Assembly: GCF_043555975.1 (NCBI RefSeq)
Contig: NZ_JBIGIA010000002.1
Location: 397,470 to 461,469 of the forward strand
Length of the DNA: 64,000 bases
Direction of reading: 5' to 3'
Origin: Pelomonas nitida
GTDB lineage: Bacteria > Pseudomonadota > Gammaproteobacteria > Burkholderiales > Burkholderiaceae_C
Within the stretch, counting starts at the first letter, position 1; every line of letters starts with the position of its first letter. A model generated the notes under the pieces. That model saw only the letters and a list, made by a program, of their open reading frames with translations. It had not been told where the DNA came from and searched no databases. Positions 35,312-43,539 of this stretch are shown here, piece after piece. Both the position numbers and the translations under genes were made by a program.

Positions 35312-35742
35312 TTGTCGGCCGCTTCCTTGAGCACCAGCACCGTGCGCAGCCCGGGCTCGGCCGGCTCGCGGCTCAACCAGCCCAGCGCGCTGGGGTTGCG
35401 CCGCAGGATCGTGAGCATGGCGGCCTCGTCCGGCAGCGCCTGGGGTGGCGCACTCTGCCCCGAGAACATCAGGCGCGACCAGTAGCTGTTCACCTGGGCC
35501 ACGCTCATGCCGGTCAGGGCCTCGTAGAAAGCGGCGCGGCGCGGATGGTCGCGCGGGAGGTCGAAGATCAACGCCAGGTCTCCATTCGCGAACGCGCGGT
35601 TGCGCCCCATGAACAGGTCCACCGCCGCTTTCTGCGTCAGCGCACGCTGCGGGTTGCTGGCGTGCACGACGATGTAGAAGTCGGCGCGCGCGGCCGACGC
35701 GGGCACCAGCAGCATCGCGATGAGCAAGACACACCAGCGCAT
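35308..35742 (-). CDS. Small periplasmic protein resembling phosphate-type binding proteins
   Basis: A 144-residue exported protein. The signal peptide is WCVLLIAMLLVPASAARA. The mature part resembles one lobe of a PstS/type II periplasmic binding fold: FYIVVHASNPQRALTQKAAVDLFMG is like the NP-x(6)-S/T and DIFxG signature, and the C-terminal GLRTVLVLKEA strand is similar to that family. It is much shorter than a full binding protein, so it may act as a sensor partner rather than a transport component. No ABC transporter genes adjoin it. It lies between a porin-like gene and the GGDEF cyclase. The start at 35742 was chosen for the signal peptide. Confidence 0.85.
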   Translation of the reverse strand: MRWCVLLIAMLLVPASAARADFYIVVHASNPQRALTQKAAVDLFMGRNRAFANGDLALIFDLPRDHPRRAAFYEALTGMSVAQVNSYWSRLMFSGQSAPPQALPDEAAMLTILRRNPSALGWLSREPAEPGLRTVLVLKEAADK

Positions 35743-35747
35743 GGCCG

Positions 35748-37052
35748 TCAGAAGATGAAGTCCACGACGGCCGTCACCACGTGCGCCCGCCCGGCCGCCC
35801 CATTGGCGCGACTCCACAGGCTCGATCCGATGGGCCGGATGTCGACGTGCTCCCACTGCAGCTTCAGCGCCGCCTGCGGATGGACGTCCCAGCGCACACC
35901 GATCAGCCGGGTCGACTGCAACGCACGCGCCGCATTCACCGCCGCCGTTGCGGCCGCCCCCAGCTCCTGAGCCTGCGCCGCTCCGGCAGGGCCCAGCACC
36001 GGTGCGAGGGTGGTTTGCCAGTCCGGCACCACCAACGCCGGCATCGCATCATGGGTGCGGCCGTAGCCGACAAAAGGCGTCCAGTCGCCCCATCGGCGCC
36101 CGACAACGACGTAGGCAGAGGTCTGGCGGATGAGCGGCTCTGCTGCCATGCGGACCCACTCCGCGCTCCACTGCCAGTCCGCCAGCTCATGGCGTAAGCC
36201 AAACCCGGTGAACGTGCCCCAGTGGCTGCGCGCCCCCGCTCGCCGGAACAGCAGGCTGGCCTGCGCAGCCGCCGCAGGTACCGGCAGGCTCGCCAGCTGC
36301 AACAAGCCATTCATCGCCTCCACCGGGGGATTCATGTCGATGCGCATGTGCGCATAACTCGCACGCAGCAACAGCCCCCCTTCCTCCCGGGACGCCATGA
36401 CGGCGAAGAGTCTATGCACATCGCCCTGCGGGGCACTGTCGACATCACCGATGCTGGCCCGCCCGGTTGCGATCTTGGCCCGCCATTGCACGTCCGCGTG
36501 GATCCAGCTGCGCGTCACGTCCATGCCGTCCAGCGTCGTCGGCAACACGCCATAAAGGTCGACCGGCGGCCGCGCCGTCGGGAAGCCATAGCCCACATTG
36601 CGGTAGTCGGCCATGAGGAAGCTGTCGACGTTGACGCGACCAGCCCGCAGCGTCCAGTCGGCGTTCAGCCGGTAGCCGGCATACGCCCATTCCACCGCGT
36701 CACTGTCGTGCGCGTAGGTGCCGCGCTTGCGGGCGATGACCTGGCCGACCAGCTCCCACCGCTCGCTCAGCGCGTAATTGGCCTGGACGCCCAGCCGGCT
36801 GTCCACGTCGGCGCGCCACCGGGCGTCACTGGCCGACTGCGTCAGGTCGCGCCGGAAACCCCAGCCAGCCGGCGCGTGGACCCGGCTGGCCCCCAGCGTG
36901 CCGAATCCGCTGAACCGCAAGCCGCTGCCATCCTCCGACGCACGGCCTTGCGCCTCCTGCGCGGAGGCCGGGCCCGCGCACGCGCCCGCCAAAGCCCCAG
37001 CGACAAGGCCGAGCATCCAGGAACGACGGATTCCAGAGATGTTCATCGACAT
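35748..37052 (-). CDS. Outer-membrane porin-like beta-barrel protein
   Basis: A 434-residue protein with an N-terminal signal (WMLGLVAGALAGACAGPASA) and alternating hydrophobic strand patterns ending in the aromatic VVTAVVDFIF, the usual C-terminal outer-membrane barrel signature. Segments such as LRFSGFGTLGASRV and WTLRAGRVNVDSFLMADYRNVGY resemble porin-like proteins found with small phosphate-binding-type proteins. Start at 37052 (MSMNIS) or two codons downstream. It is the first gene of the minus-strand operon. Substrate specificity unknown. Confidence 0.87.
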   Translation of the reverse strand: MSMNISGIRRSWMLGLVAGALAGACAGPASAQEAQGRASEDGSGLRFSGFGTLGASRVHAPAGWGFRRDLTQSASDARWRADVDSRLGVQANYALSERWELVGQVIARKRGTYAHDSDAVEWAYAGYRLNADWTLRAGRVNVDSFLMADYRNVGYGFPTARPPVDLYGVLPTTLDGMDVTRSWIHADVQWRAKIATGRASIGDVDSAPQGDVHRLFAVMASREEGGLLLRASYAHMRIDMNPPVEAMNGLLQLASLPVPAAAAQASLLFRRAGARSHWGTFTGFGLRHELADWQWSAEWVRMAAEPLIRQTSAYVVVGRRWGDWTPFVGYGRTHDAMPALVVPDWQTTLAPVLGPAGAAQAQELGAAATAAVNAARALQSTRLIGVRWDVHPQAALKLQWEHVDIRPIGSSLWSRANGAAGRAHVVTAVVDFIF

Positions 37053-37197
37053 GGCAGCACAACGACGGTGCAGGGATTATTAGCCGCCCCCTCCCTCGCC
37101 CCGCAAGCCCCCCGCCCCTGCCCGCCCCCCCGCTGGCGACGACCCCATCACGCTTCGCATCCCCTTGCAGCCTCGGGTTTGATGTGGCGTCGTGACA

Positions 37198-37848
37198 ATG
37201 CCGCGCATGCGTATCGACTTCATCTCCGACATCGTCTGCCCCTGGTGCGCCATCGGCCTGCTTTCCCTGGAAACCGCCGCCGCGCGCATTCCGGGCCTGA
37301 CGCTGGATCTGCACTTCCATCCCTTCGAGCTCAACCCCGGCCTCGAGGCCCAGGGGCAGGACATCGAGGAACACCTGGCCCAGAAGTACGGCGCCAGCCC
37401 GCAGCAACTGGCGCAAACGCGTCAGGCGATCCGCGAGCGCGGCGCCGCGCTGGGTTTCGACTTCCGCATGGAAGCGCGCAGCCGCATCTACAACACCCGT
37501 GACGGCCACCGCCTGCTGCACTGGGCCGGCGAGGAACACGGCGCCGCCGTGCAACGCAGGCTGAAGCTGGCATTGCTGACGGCCTACTTCACCGAAGGCC
37601 GCAACGTGTCCGACCCCGCGGTGCTGCTGCACGTCGCCATCGCCGCCGGCCTGCCAGGCGCTGAGTCTCGCGAACTGCTGGCCGGCGACCGCTACGCGGC
37701 CGAGGTGCAAGCCGCTGAAGCCGAGGTGCAGCAGCAGGGTATCCGCGCCGTGCCGGCCATCATCGTCAACCAGCGCCACCTGATCCAGGGCGGCCAGCCG
37801 GTGGAGGCCTTCGAACAACTGCTGCGCGAAGCGATGGCCGAAGGCTGA
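37198..37848 (+). CDS. DsbA family oxidoreductase (FrnE-like)
   Basis: A 216-residue cytoplasmic thioredoxin-fold protein of the FrnE/2-hydroxychromene-2-carboxylate isomerase-like group. The active-site CPWC is in SDIVCPWCAIG, near the N-terminus, and the cis-proline region is in GIRAVPAIIVNQ. No signal peptide is present, which sets it apart from periplasmic DsbA. ATG codons at 37198 and 37207 are both possible; the first is used here. It is divergent from the porin-like gene. Role in thiol-disulfide balance is inferred from the family. Confidence 0.93.
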   Translation: MPRMRIDFISDIVCPWCAIGLLSLETAAARIPGLTLDLHFHPFELNPGLEAQGQDIEEHLAQKYGASPQQLAQTRQAIRERGAALGFDFRMEARSRIYNTRDGHRLLHWAGEEHGAAVQRRLKLALLTAYFTEGRNVSDPAVLLHVAIAAGLPGAESRELLAGDRYAAEVQAAEAEVQQQGIRAVPAIIVNQRHLIQGGQPVEAFEQLLREAMAEG

Positions 37849-37886
37849 CCGAGACGGGGACCTGAGACAATGCCGCTCGCGTCCTG

Positions 37887-37907
37887 AAGCCCGCCGTTGG
37901 CGGGCTT
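37887..37907 (+). terminator. Rho-independent terminator-like hairpin after the FrnE-like gene
   Basis: AAGCCCGCC pairs perfectly with GGCGGGCTT around a GTT loop, followed by GTCGTTT. The stem is strong and the tail only partly T-rich. It separates the FrnE-like gene from rdgC, whose ATG is 18 bases later, so it could also act within the rdgC leader. Confidence 0.65.
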
Positions 37908-37925
37908 GTCGTTTGCACGAAGCCC

Positions 37926-38912
37926 ATGTTCAAGAACCTCATCACCTACCGCATCGGCGACGGCTGGACTGCCGATGCCCAGCTGCTTGGCGAACAGCTC
38001 GCCAAGGAACCCTTCATCCCCTGTGCGCCCACGCAACCGCTGGCCGTCGGCTGGGCACCGCCGCGGGGCGTCGAGCACGCGCCGCTGGTGGAAGTCGTCG
38101 ACGGCCACTGGCTCATCAAGCTCAAGCGCGAAGCCCGGCTGCTGCCGTCATCCGTCGTGCAGGAGCGTGTCGATGAGCTCGCCGAGCACATCGAGGAGAC
38201 CACCGGCCGCAAGCCCGGCAAGAAGGCCAAGAAGGACTTGAAGGAGCAGGCCCAGCACGAACTGCTGCCCCGCGCCTTCACCAAGACCTCCGCCACCCAG
38301 GTGTGGATCGCCCCGGCGCAAGGGCTGTTGTTCGTCGATGCCGGCTCCAGCAGCCGCGCCGACGAGGTCGTCACGCTGCTGATCCAAGCCAGCCCGGGCC
38401 TCAGCCTGCAGCTGGTGCAGACCGCCGAGAGCCCCGCGGCCGTGATGGCGGCCTGGCTGATGGACGGCGTGACGCCCGAGGGCTTCAACATCGAGCGCGA
38501 ATGCGAGCTCAAGGGCAGCGACGAGCAGAAGTCCGTCGTGCGCTACGCGCGCCACCCGCTGGACATCGACGAGGTGCGAGCCCACCTGACCAGCGGCAAG
38601 ATGCCCACACGCCTGGCGCTGAGCTGGAAGGAGCGCGTCGCGTTCACGCTGACGGAGGCGTTCGCGATCAAGAAGATCAGCTTCCTGGACCTGGCCTTCG
38701 AAGGCCGGCCGGAAGCCAGCGGCGACGAAGCCTTCGACGCCGACCTGGCCCTGGCCACCGGCGAGCTGAGCGGGCTGATTCCGGCACTCATCGAAGGGCT
38801 GGGCGGTGAGCATGACTTCGCCGCGGCAGGCGGCGCCACGCCCCCTCCTGTGCCGACCGCACTACCTCAGCCGACAGCAGAAGAAGCCGCCAGCGACTCG
38901 CCGCCCTGGTGA
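37926..38912 (+). CDS. rdgC: Recombination-associated protein RdgC
   Basis: RdgC forms a dimeric ring around duplex DNA and restrains RecA in the nucleoid. The 328 residues begin MFKNLITYRIGDGWTAD and contain the conserved GWxPPRG-type motif, the RxLLPxSVVxE-type segment RLLPSSVVQERV, the KKDLKEQA helix and LLPRAFTKTSATQVW. The C-terminal 35 residues are Pro/Ala-rich and probably disordered. No recombination or phage gene adjoins it. Confidence 0.96.
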   Translation: MFKNLITYRIGDGWTADAQLLGEQLAKEPFIPCAPTQPLAVGWAPPRGVEHAPLVEVVDGHWLIKLKREARLLPSSVVQERVDELAEHIEETTGRKPGKKAKKDLKEQAQHELLPRAFTKTSATQVWIAPAQGLLFVDAGSSSRADEVVTLLIQASPGLSLQLVQTAESPAAVMAAWLMDGVTPEGFNIERECELKGSDEQKSVVRYARHPLDIDEVRAHLTSGKMPTRLALSWKERVAFTLTEAFAIKKISFLDLAFEGRPEASGDEAFDADLALATGELSGLIPALIEGLGGEHDFAAAGGATPPPVPTALPQPTAEEAASDSPPW

Positions 38913-38946
38913 CACCGACACTGCTGGCGCGCACGCGCCAGCGGGA

Positions 38947-41031
38947 TCAGAAGCCGAGCTTCAACGTGAGCCGCAAGGTGCGGGGCTCGGCCGGATGGAT
39001 GTGCCGGTCGGCCACGGGCGCGGCTTCGCCGGGCAAGCGGGACTCGTAGAAATACTCGATGTCGTTGAGCTCGCGGTCGAAGAGGTTGAAGACGTCCAGC
39101 GTCAGCTCGCCGCCCGCCCAGAGCCTGCGGCTGACGCGCAGATTCGTGGTCAGGGATGACCGGGAACGCACGCTGTTGTCTTCGATCAGCGCGCCCGACC
39201 CCAGATAGCGCCACTGCAGGCTCGCAGACCAGGCGCCGATGTCGCGCAACGTGACCGCCAGGGAGGCGACCTCGTCCACCGCGTTGGGAATGCGATCGCC
39301 CGCGGGGTCCGCGTCAGCGAAGCGGGCCCGCGTCCAGGCGAGGTCGGCGTCCACCAGCAGCCAGGGCACCGGCACGAAGCGGTTGTTCCACTCGATGCCA
39401 CGCCGCCGGCTGGGGCGGTTGGCCTCCGTCGCGCCGGCGTCGCCGACATAGACGAGCTCGGAATCGAAGTCCAGCGCCCACAGCGCCACCGAGCTCTGCA
39501 AGCCCGGCACCCACTCCGTGCGCGCACCGACCTCGGCGCCACGCGCCGCAGACAGGCCAGGCGCCTTGGCCGCCCCCGGTTCGGGCGCCGCCGTCACACC
39601 GCGCGCATCGTTGCTGTGAAAGCCGCGGCCGACGTTGACGAAGAACTCCGTGCGCGCCCACGGCCCCGCGATCAGCGACAGCTTGGGTGACACGCGCCGG
39701 GACGACGCATCACCCGAATGGGCGGCATCGCTCAGGCCGTCCACCGCGAAACGCGCCTCATCGACGCGCAGGCCCGCGACTGCGCGCAACCAGGGCGCCA
39801 GCTCCAGCGTGGTCTGGCCGTACAGGCCCAGCTGCGTCTGGCGCACGGCGTCCTCGCGCCGCATCGCCGTCACGCGGCGCTGCACCGTGTCGTACATCCC
39901 CACCCGGATGCGGTCATGGCGCCACTGCAGGCCCACCTCGCTGACGGCCGGCAAGCCCGCGAGCCGGTGCTCGACGGTCTGGCTGGCACTGCCGCCAACC
40001 ACATGCCGGCGGTCGCGCTGCAGGAACTGGTCCCCCTCGTCGGGGCGCTCCAGCGCATAGGTGAAGTTGGAGAACAACTGCAGGCCATAGTCCAGCGCAT
40101 AGGCTGACACCCGTGTGTCCTGGCCGCCCAGGCTGCGATGCCATTCACCGGCAAGGCTGTTGCGCCGGGTGTCGCCACCGTCGCTCGGGTCCACCGCGTC
40201 GAAGCGCCCGAACGGCTGGCCTGCGAGGTTGCCGGCGCTGATGAGCCGCTCCGGCACCTGGTCGGTGGAGGCCCAGCGCGCGTCGTAGGCCATCAGGCTG
40301 GCGCTCCACCCCTCGGCGCGGGTGCCGCCCGACAGCATCAGCACGCCGTTGCGCTTGCGCAGCCCCTCGGGCAGCGTCCACGGGCCGTCGTTGTGCTGCA
40401 GCTCGACACCCCCCATCACCGCCACCCCGGCGGTGAGCCCGGTGGAGGCTGCCGCGACCAGGCGGCGGAACTGGTTCGGGCCCAGCGTCAACGCGGCGAA
40501 GCTCTGTTCCAGCGTGCGGCGGTAGGCGATGTCCGCCGAGCCTGCGGCGGCGAAGTCGCCGTCCTTGGCGGCATACGGGCCCTTGCGGTAGTCGATGCGG
40601 TCGACCAGCTCGGGGATGAGGAAGTTGAGGTCGGTATAGCCCTGGCCATGCCCGTGGCTGGGCATGTTCACGGGCATGCCGTCGAGATGCGTCGCGAAGT
40701 CGGTGCCGTGGTCGAGGTTGAAGCCGCGCAGGAAGTACTGGTTGGCCTTGCCGTCACCCGAGTGCTGCGTGACGATGACGCCGGGGACGAACTCCAGGAT
40801 CTCGCCGGGCCGCAGCGCGGGGCGGCTCTTCAGCAGCTCGGCGCGGATGCTGCCCTGGGAGGCGGCGTCGGCGCTGCCGATGGCGTTGTCGTAGTGGCGG
40901 CCGGAGATCTCGACCTTCTCGAGCCGGGCCGCGGGAAGCGACCCAGCGTCGGACTGGGCCAGGGCGAAGCCGCCGGCACAGCAGCCGGCGATGGCCAGCA
41001 GCAGGCGCTGGCGTTGATAACGTGATGACAT
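38947..41031 (-). CDS. TonB-dependent outer-membrane receptor
   Basis: A 694-residue TonB-dependent receptor. A signal peptide (LLLAIAGCCAGGFALAQ) is followed by a plug domain with EILEFVPGVIVTQHSGDGKA and the YFLRGFNLDHGTDFATHLDGMP segment (conserved plug motif), then a barrel ending RTLRLTLKLGF with a terminal Phe. The ATG at 41031 was chosen because the longer frame lacks a signal. The upstream minus-strand gene encodes a His-rich exported protein, hinting at metal or metallophore uptake, but the ligand cannot be read from the sequence. Confidence 0.95.
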   Translation of the reverse strand: MSSRYQRQRLLLAIAGCCAGGFALAQSDAGSLPAARLEKVEISGRHYDNAIGSADAASQGSIRAELLKSRPALRPGEILEFVPGVIVTQHSGDGKANQYFLRGFNLDHGTDFATHLDGMPVNMPSHGHGQGYTDLNFLIPELVDRIDYRKGPYAAKDGDFAAAGSADIAYRRTLEQSFAALTLGPNQFRRLVAAASTGLTAGVAVMGGVELQHNDGPWTLPEGLRKRNGVLMLSGGTRAEGWSASLMAYDARWASTDQVPERLISAGNLAGQPFGRFDAVDPSDGGDTRRNSLAGEWHRSLGGQDTRVSAYALDYGLQLFSNFTYALERPDEGDQFLQRDRRHVVGGSASQTVEHRLAGLPAVSEVGLQWRHDRIRVGMYDTVQRRVTAMRREDAVRQTQLGLYGQTTLELAPWLRAVAGLRVDEARFAVDGLSDAAHSGDASSRRVSPKLSLIAGPWARTEFFVNVGRGFHSNDARGVTAAPEPGAAKAPGLSAARGAEVGARTEWVPGLQSSVALWALDFDSELVYVGDAGATEANRPSRRRGIEWNNRFVPVPWLLVDADLAWTRARFADADPAGDRIPNAVDEVASLAVTLRDIGAWSASLQWRYLGSGALIEDNSVRSRSSLTTNLRVSRRLWAGGELTLDVFNLFDRELNDIEYFYESRLPGEAAPVADRHIHPAEPRTLRLTLKLGF

Positions 41032-41088
41032 GACGGGTTGGGGATGGCCCCTTGTAGCAGCGCGCAGGCGCAGACAGGCCGGCCGCAC

Positions 41089-41140
41089 TAGGAGGCTGTC
41101 GGGCTTTGGACCTGGAGGCCCAAGGCCCGACAGCCTCCTA
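41089..41140. repeat. Perfect 16-bp inverted repeat upstream of the TonB receptor gene
   Basis: TAGGAGGCTGTCGGGC at 41089-41104 is the exact reverse complement of 41125-41140, around a 20-base centre that itself holds a TTGG/CCAA pairing. It lies between the His-rich gene and the receptor start, 58 bases from the latter. It has no T-tail. It looks like a miniature inverted-repeat element or joined insertion-sequence tips as much as a terminator; CAGGCCGGC occurs on both sides (41075-41083 and 41144-41152) but not flush with the repeat. Confidence 0.65.
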
Positions 41141-41198
41141 TGGCAGGCCGGCTTCAGCAGAACAGCCAGGGCGGCGCGGCAGACGCCGCGCACGCGAC

Positions 41199-41663
41199 TC
41201 AGGCGCGCGGTGGCGTCAGCGGCGGCGCGATGACCCGCTCCAGCCAATGCGGCGGCGCCCACGCTGGGGGTGCATTACCCAGCCGGGCCTCGGGCAAAGC
41301 CGGGCCACCCGGCAGCCAGGCCAGAAAAGCCGTCAGGCCGCCTGGCGAGCCACCATCCGCCGCGTCCGCGACGTCGATCTCGTCGTCATGATCCAGCGGC
41401 CCATGCCGGTGAACGTGGCCGCCGTGGGCATGCCAGCCGCCTGCGCCGGTCCAGCCAGGCGCCTGCTCGGCCTGCAGCCCGTCGAGCAACTTCCCCAGCA
41501 ACGGCGCTGAGACGGCGGCGAACTCAGCACTCGTGTGCCGATGCCGAGGCGCTTGCAGGCCCGCCACGAGCTGCAAGGCGCCGTGCAGCGGCAGCACGAT
41601 CAACAGCAGCGTCAGCAACCCGGCGCGCGAGCGCAGCAGCAACGAAGACAGGACAGAGGGCAA
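41199..41663 (-). CDS. His-rich exported or membrane-anchored hypothetical protein
   Basis: About 154 residues from a TTG at 41663; no ATG is available and the start is uncertain. An N-terminal hydrophobic stretch (AGLLTLLLIVLPLHGALQL) is followed by a histidine-rich region HAHGGHVHRHGPLDHDDE and a Pro-rich C-terminus ending PPLTPPRA. The layout recalls small DUF2946-like proteins found beside TonB receptors for metals. Metal binding by the His cluster is a reasonable inference. It is transcribed toward the TonB receptor gene and may share its operon. Confidence 0.6.
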   Translation of the reverse strand: MPSVLSSLLLRSRAGLLTLLLIVLPLHGALQLVAGLQAPRHRHTSAEFAAVSAPLLGKLLDGLQAEQAPGWTGAGGWHAHGGHVHRHGPLDHDDEIDVADAADGGSPGGLTAFLAWLPGGPALPEARLGNAPPAWAPPHWLERVIAPPLTPPRA

Positions 41664-41769
41664 AGCGATGCGGGCCAGCCGAAGGGGCGCGCATTGTCAC
41701 GCACCCGCCCGGCACCGCCATCACATCGGGCGGTGGCTTGCACCATGGGCGCCACAGCGCGCCGCCGCT

Positions 41770-42240
41770 TCAGCCGCCCCAGCTGCTGAAGGGCCGCACC
41801 GCGAGGTTGGCGTTGACGTAGCGGCCGTCCCCCGTCACCTCCGCGCCCAGCCAGCCGGGGCGCCCGAACGACTGCGTCTCCGAGACCAGCTCGATCTCCG
41901 CGACCACGAGGCCGGCATTGGCGCCGAGGAACTCGTCGACCTCCCAGGTCATGCCCTCGTGCGGGCACAGGTGCCGGAACTTCTCCACCACCGGCCCGTC
42001 GCACAGCGCCAGCAGTTGCTGCGCATCCGCCAGCGGCACCGCGTACTCGAACTCGGCCCGGGTCGCCCCCTGCGTGGCGCCCTTGATGGTCAGGAAGGCC
42101 GCGTCGCCCGCGATGCGCACGCGCACCGTGCGCGCCGGGTCACGGCTGAGGTAGCCCTGGCTGTAGCGCGTGCTGGCCGTGGCCGCATCGCGCCAGCCCT
42201 CGCCGCTGACGAGGAATTTGCGCTCGATCTCAATGCCCAT
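41770..42240 (-). CDS. CYTH domain protein (inorganic triphosphatase-like)
   Basis: A 156-residue CYTH-fold protein. The ExExK signature is GIEIERKFLV at the N-terminus, and the tunnel-lining basic and acidic residues are in RTVRVRI, AFLTIKG, RAEFEYAV and WEVDEF. Bacterial single-domain members hydrolyse inorganic triphosphate with a divalent metal. The ATG at 42240 overlaps the last codons of the DEAD-box helicase gene by 11 bases, so the two are cotranscribed. Confidence 0.94.
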   Translation of the reverse strand: MGIEIERKFLVSGEGWRDAATASTRYSQGYLSRDPARTVRVRIAGDAAFLTIKGATQGATRAEFEYAVPLADAQQLLALCDGPVVEKFRHLCPHEGMTWEVDEFLGANAGLVVAEIELVSETQSFGRPGWLGAEVTGDGRYVNANLAVRPFSSWGG

Positions 42241-43498
42241 GCTCGGTGCCTCCTGCGGCGCGTGCTGCGGCTTCGCGCAGCTTGTCCTTCTTACTCTTGC
42301 GGGTCGTGCTCTTGATGCCGCCGGTGGCCTGCGCCTCGCTGGCCACGGCTTGCGGCTCAAAACCCGCCAGGCGCTCGCGGGGCACGCGCTCGCCCTGGCG
42401 CTTCTCGATGAGGCGGAAATGGCTCTCCGTGTTCTCGGCGCTGTCTGCGCAGATGAAGCTGACGGCCACCCCCGCGGCGCCGGCGCGCCCCGTGCGGCCG
42501 ATGCGGTGCGTGTAATCGGCCGCAGAGCGCGGCAGCTCGTAGTTCACCACCGCATCCAGCGCATCGATGTGCAGGCCGCGGGCGGCCACGTCGGTCGCCA
42601 CCAGCACGTGGACGTCGCCGGCCTTCAGCGCCGCGAGCACGTCACGCCGTGCGCCCTGGCTCAGCTCGCCGTGCAGCACACCGGCCTTGACGCCATGGGC
42701 GAAGAGCTTGTCGGACACCAGCTCGGCCGCATAGCGGCTGGCCACGAACACCAGCACCCGCTGCCAGCCCTCGTCGCGCAGCAGTTGCCGCAGGGCCGGC
42801 TGCCGCTGCGCACGGTCGAGCTGGATGGCGCGCTGCGTGATCTGCGGCGGCGCCTCGTCGATGCGGATGCGCACCGGGTCGTGCAGCCACCCGTCCGCCA
42901 GCCCCTGCAGTGCCGGCGGGAAGGTGGCCGAGAACAGCAGCGACTGGCGCCGCGCCGGCAGCAGCGCCAGCACGCGCGCCAGCTCGTCGGCGAAGCCCTG
43001 GCCCAGCAGGCGATCGGCTTCGTCCAGCACCAGGCACTGCACGCCACCGAGTTGCAGGCCGTTGTGATCGATGAGGTCGAGCAGCCGCCCGGGGGTGGCC
43101 ACGATCACGTCGCAACCGCCTCGCAGTGCCATCAGCTGCGGATTGATAGACACACCGCCGAACGCCAGCGCGATGCGCGGTCGGTGCAGCAGCAGCGCCG
43201 CCACCTCGCGCAGCAGCTCGGCCGTCTGCTGGGCCAGCTCTCGCGTGGGCGCCAGCACCAGGGCTCGGGGCCCCGGGCCTGTGGCTTGGCCCGGGCGCGG
43301 CGCGTCCACCAGGCGCTGCAGCAGCGGCAGCACGAAAGCGGCGGTCTTGCCGGAGCCGGTCTGGGCCAGCGCGAGCACGTCGGCACCGGCCAGGATGGGC
43401 GGCAAGGCGGCCGCCTGGATGGCGGTGGGGGCGTGATAGCCCTGCTCGCGCACGGCGCGCAGCAAGGCGGGCGACAGGCCCAGGGATGCGAAGGACAT
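42230..43498 (-). CDS. DEAD-box ATP-dependent RNA helicase (RhlE-like)
   Basis: A 422-residue RNA helicase. In order: the Q motif region (SFASLGLSPALLRAV), AQTGSGKT (motif I), PTRELAQQ (Ia), TPGRLLDL (Ib), DEAD in LVLDEADRLL (II), SAT in LLFSATFP (III), VFVASRYAAELV (IV), TDVAARGLHID (V) and HRIGRTGRAG (VI). The short basic C-terminus (KSTTRKSKKDKLREAA) is RhlE-like. It likely remodels rRNA or mRNA structures. The longer frame upstream of 43498 is a shadow of the CAP-domain gene. Confidence 0.96.
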   Translation of the reverse strand: MSFASLGLSPALLRAVREQGYHAPTAIQAAALPPILAGADVLALAQTGSGKTAAFVLPLLQRLVDAPRPGQATGPGPRALVLAPTRELAQQTAELLREVAALLLHRPRIALAFGGVSINPQLMALRGGCDVIVATPGRLLDLIDHNGLQLGGVQCLVLDEADRLLGQGFADELARVLALLPARRQSLLFSATFPPALQGLADGWLHDPVRIRIDEAPPQITQRAIQLDRAQRQPALRQLLRDEGWQRVLVFVASRYAAELVSDKLFAHGVKAGVLHGELSQGARRDVLAALKAGDVHVLVATDVAARGLHIDALDAVVNYELPRSAADYTHRIGRTGRAGAAGVAVSFICADSAENTESHFRLIEKRQGERVPRERLAGFEPQAVASEAQATGGIKSTTRKSKKDKLREAAARAAGGTEHGH

Positions 43499-43539
43499 GC
43501 GCGATTGTCGCGGCTGCGCCGCGCTGCGCATCAGGTCGT

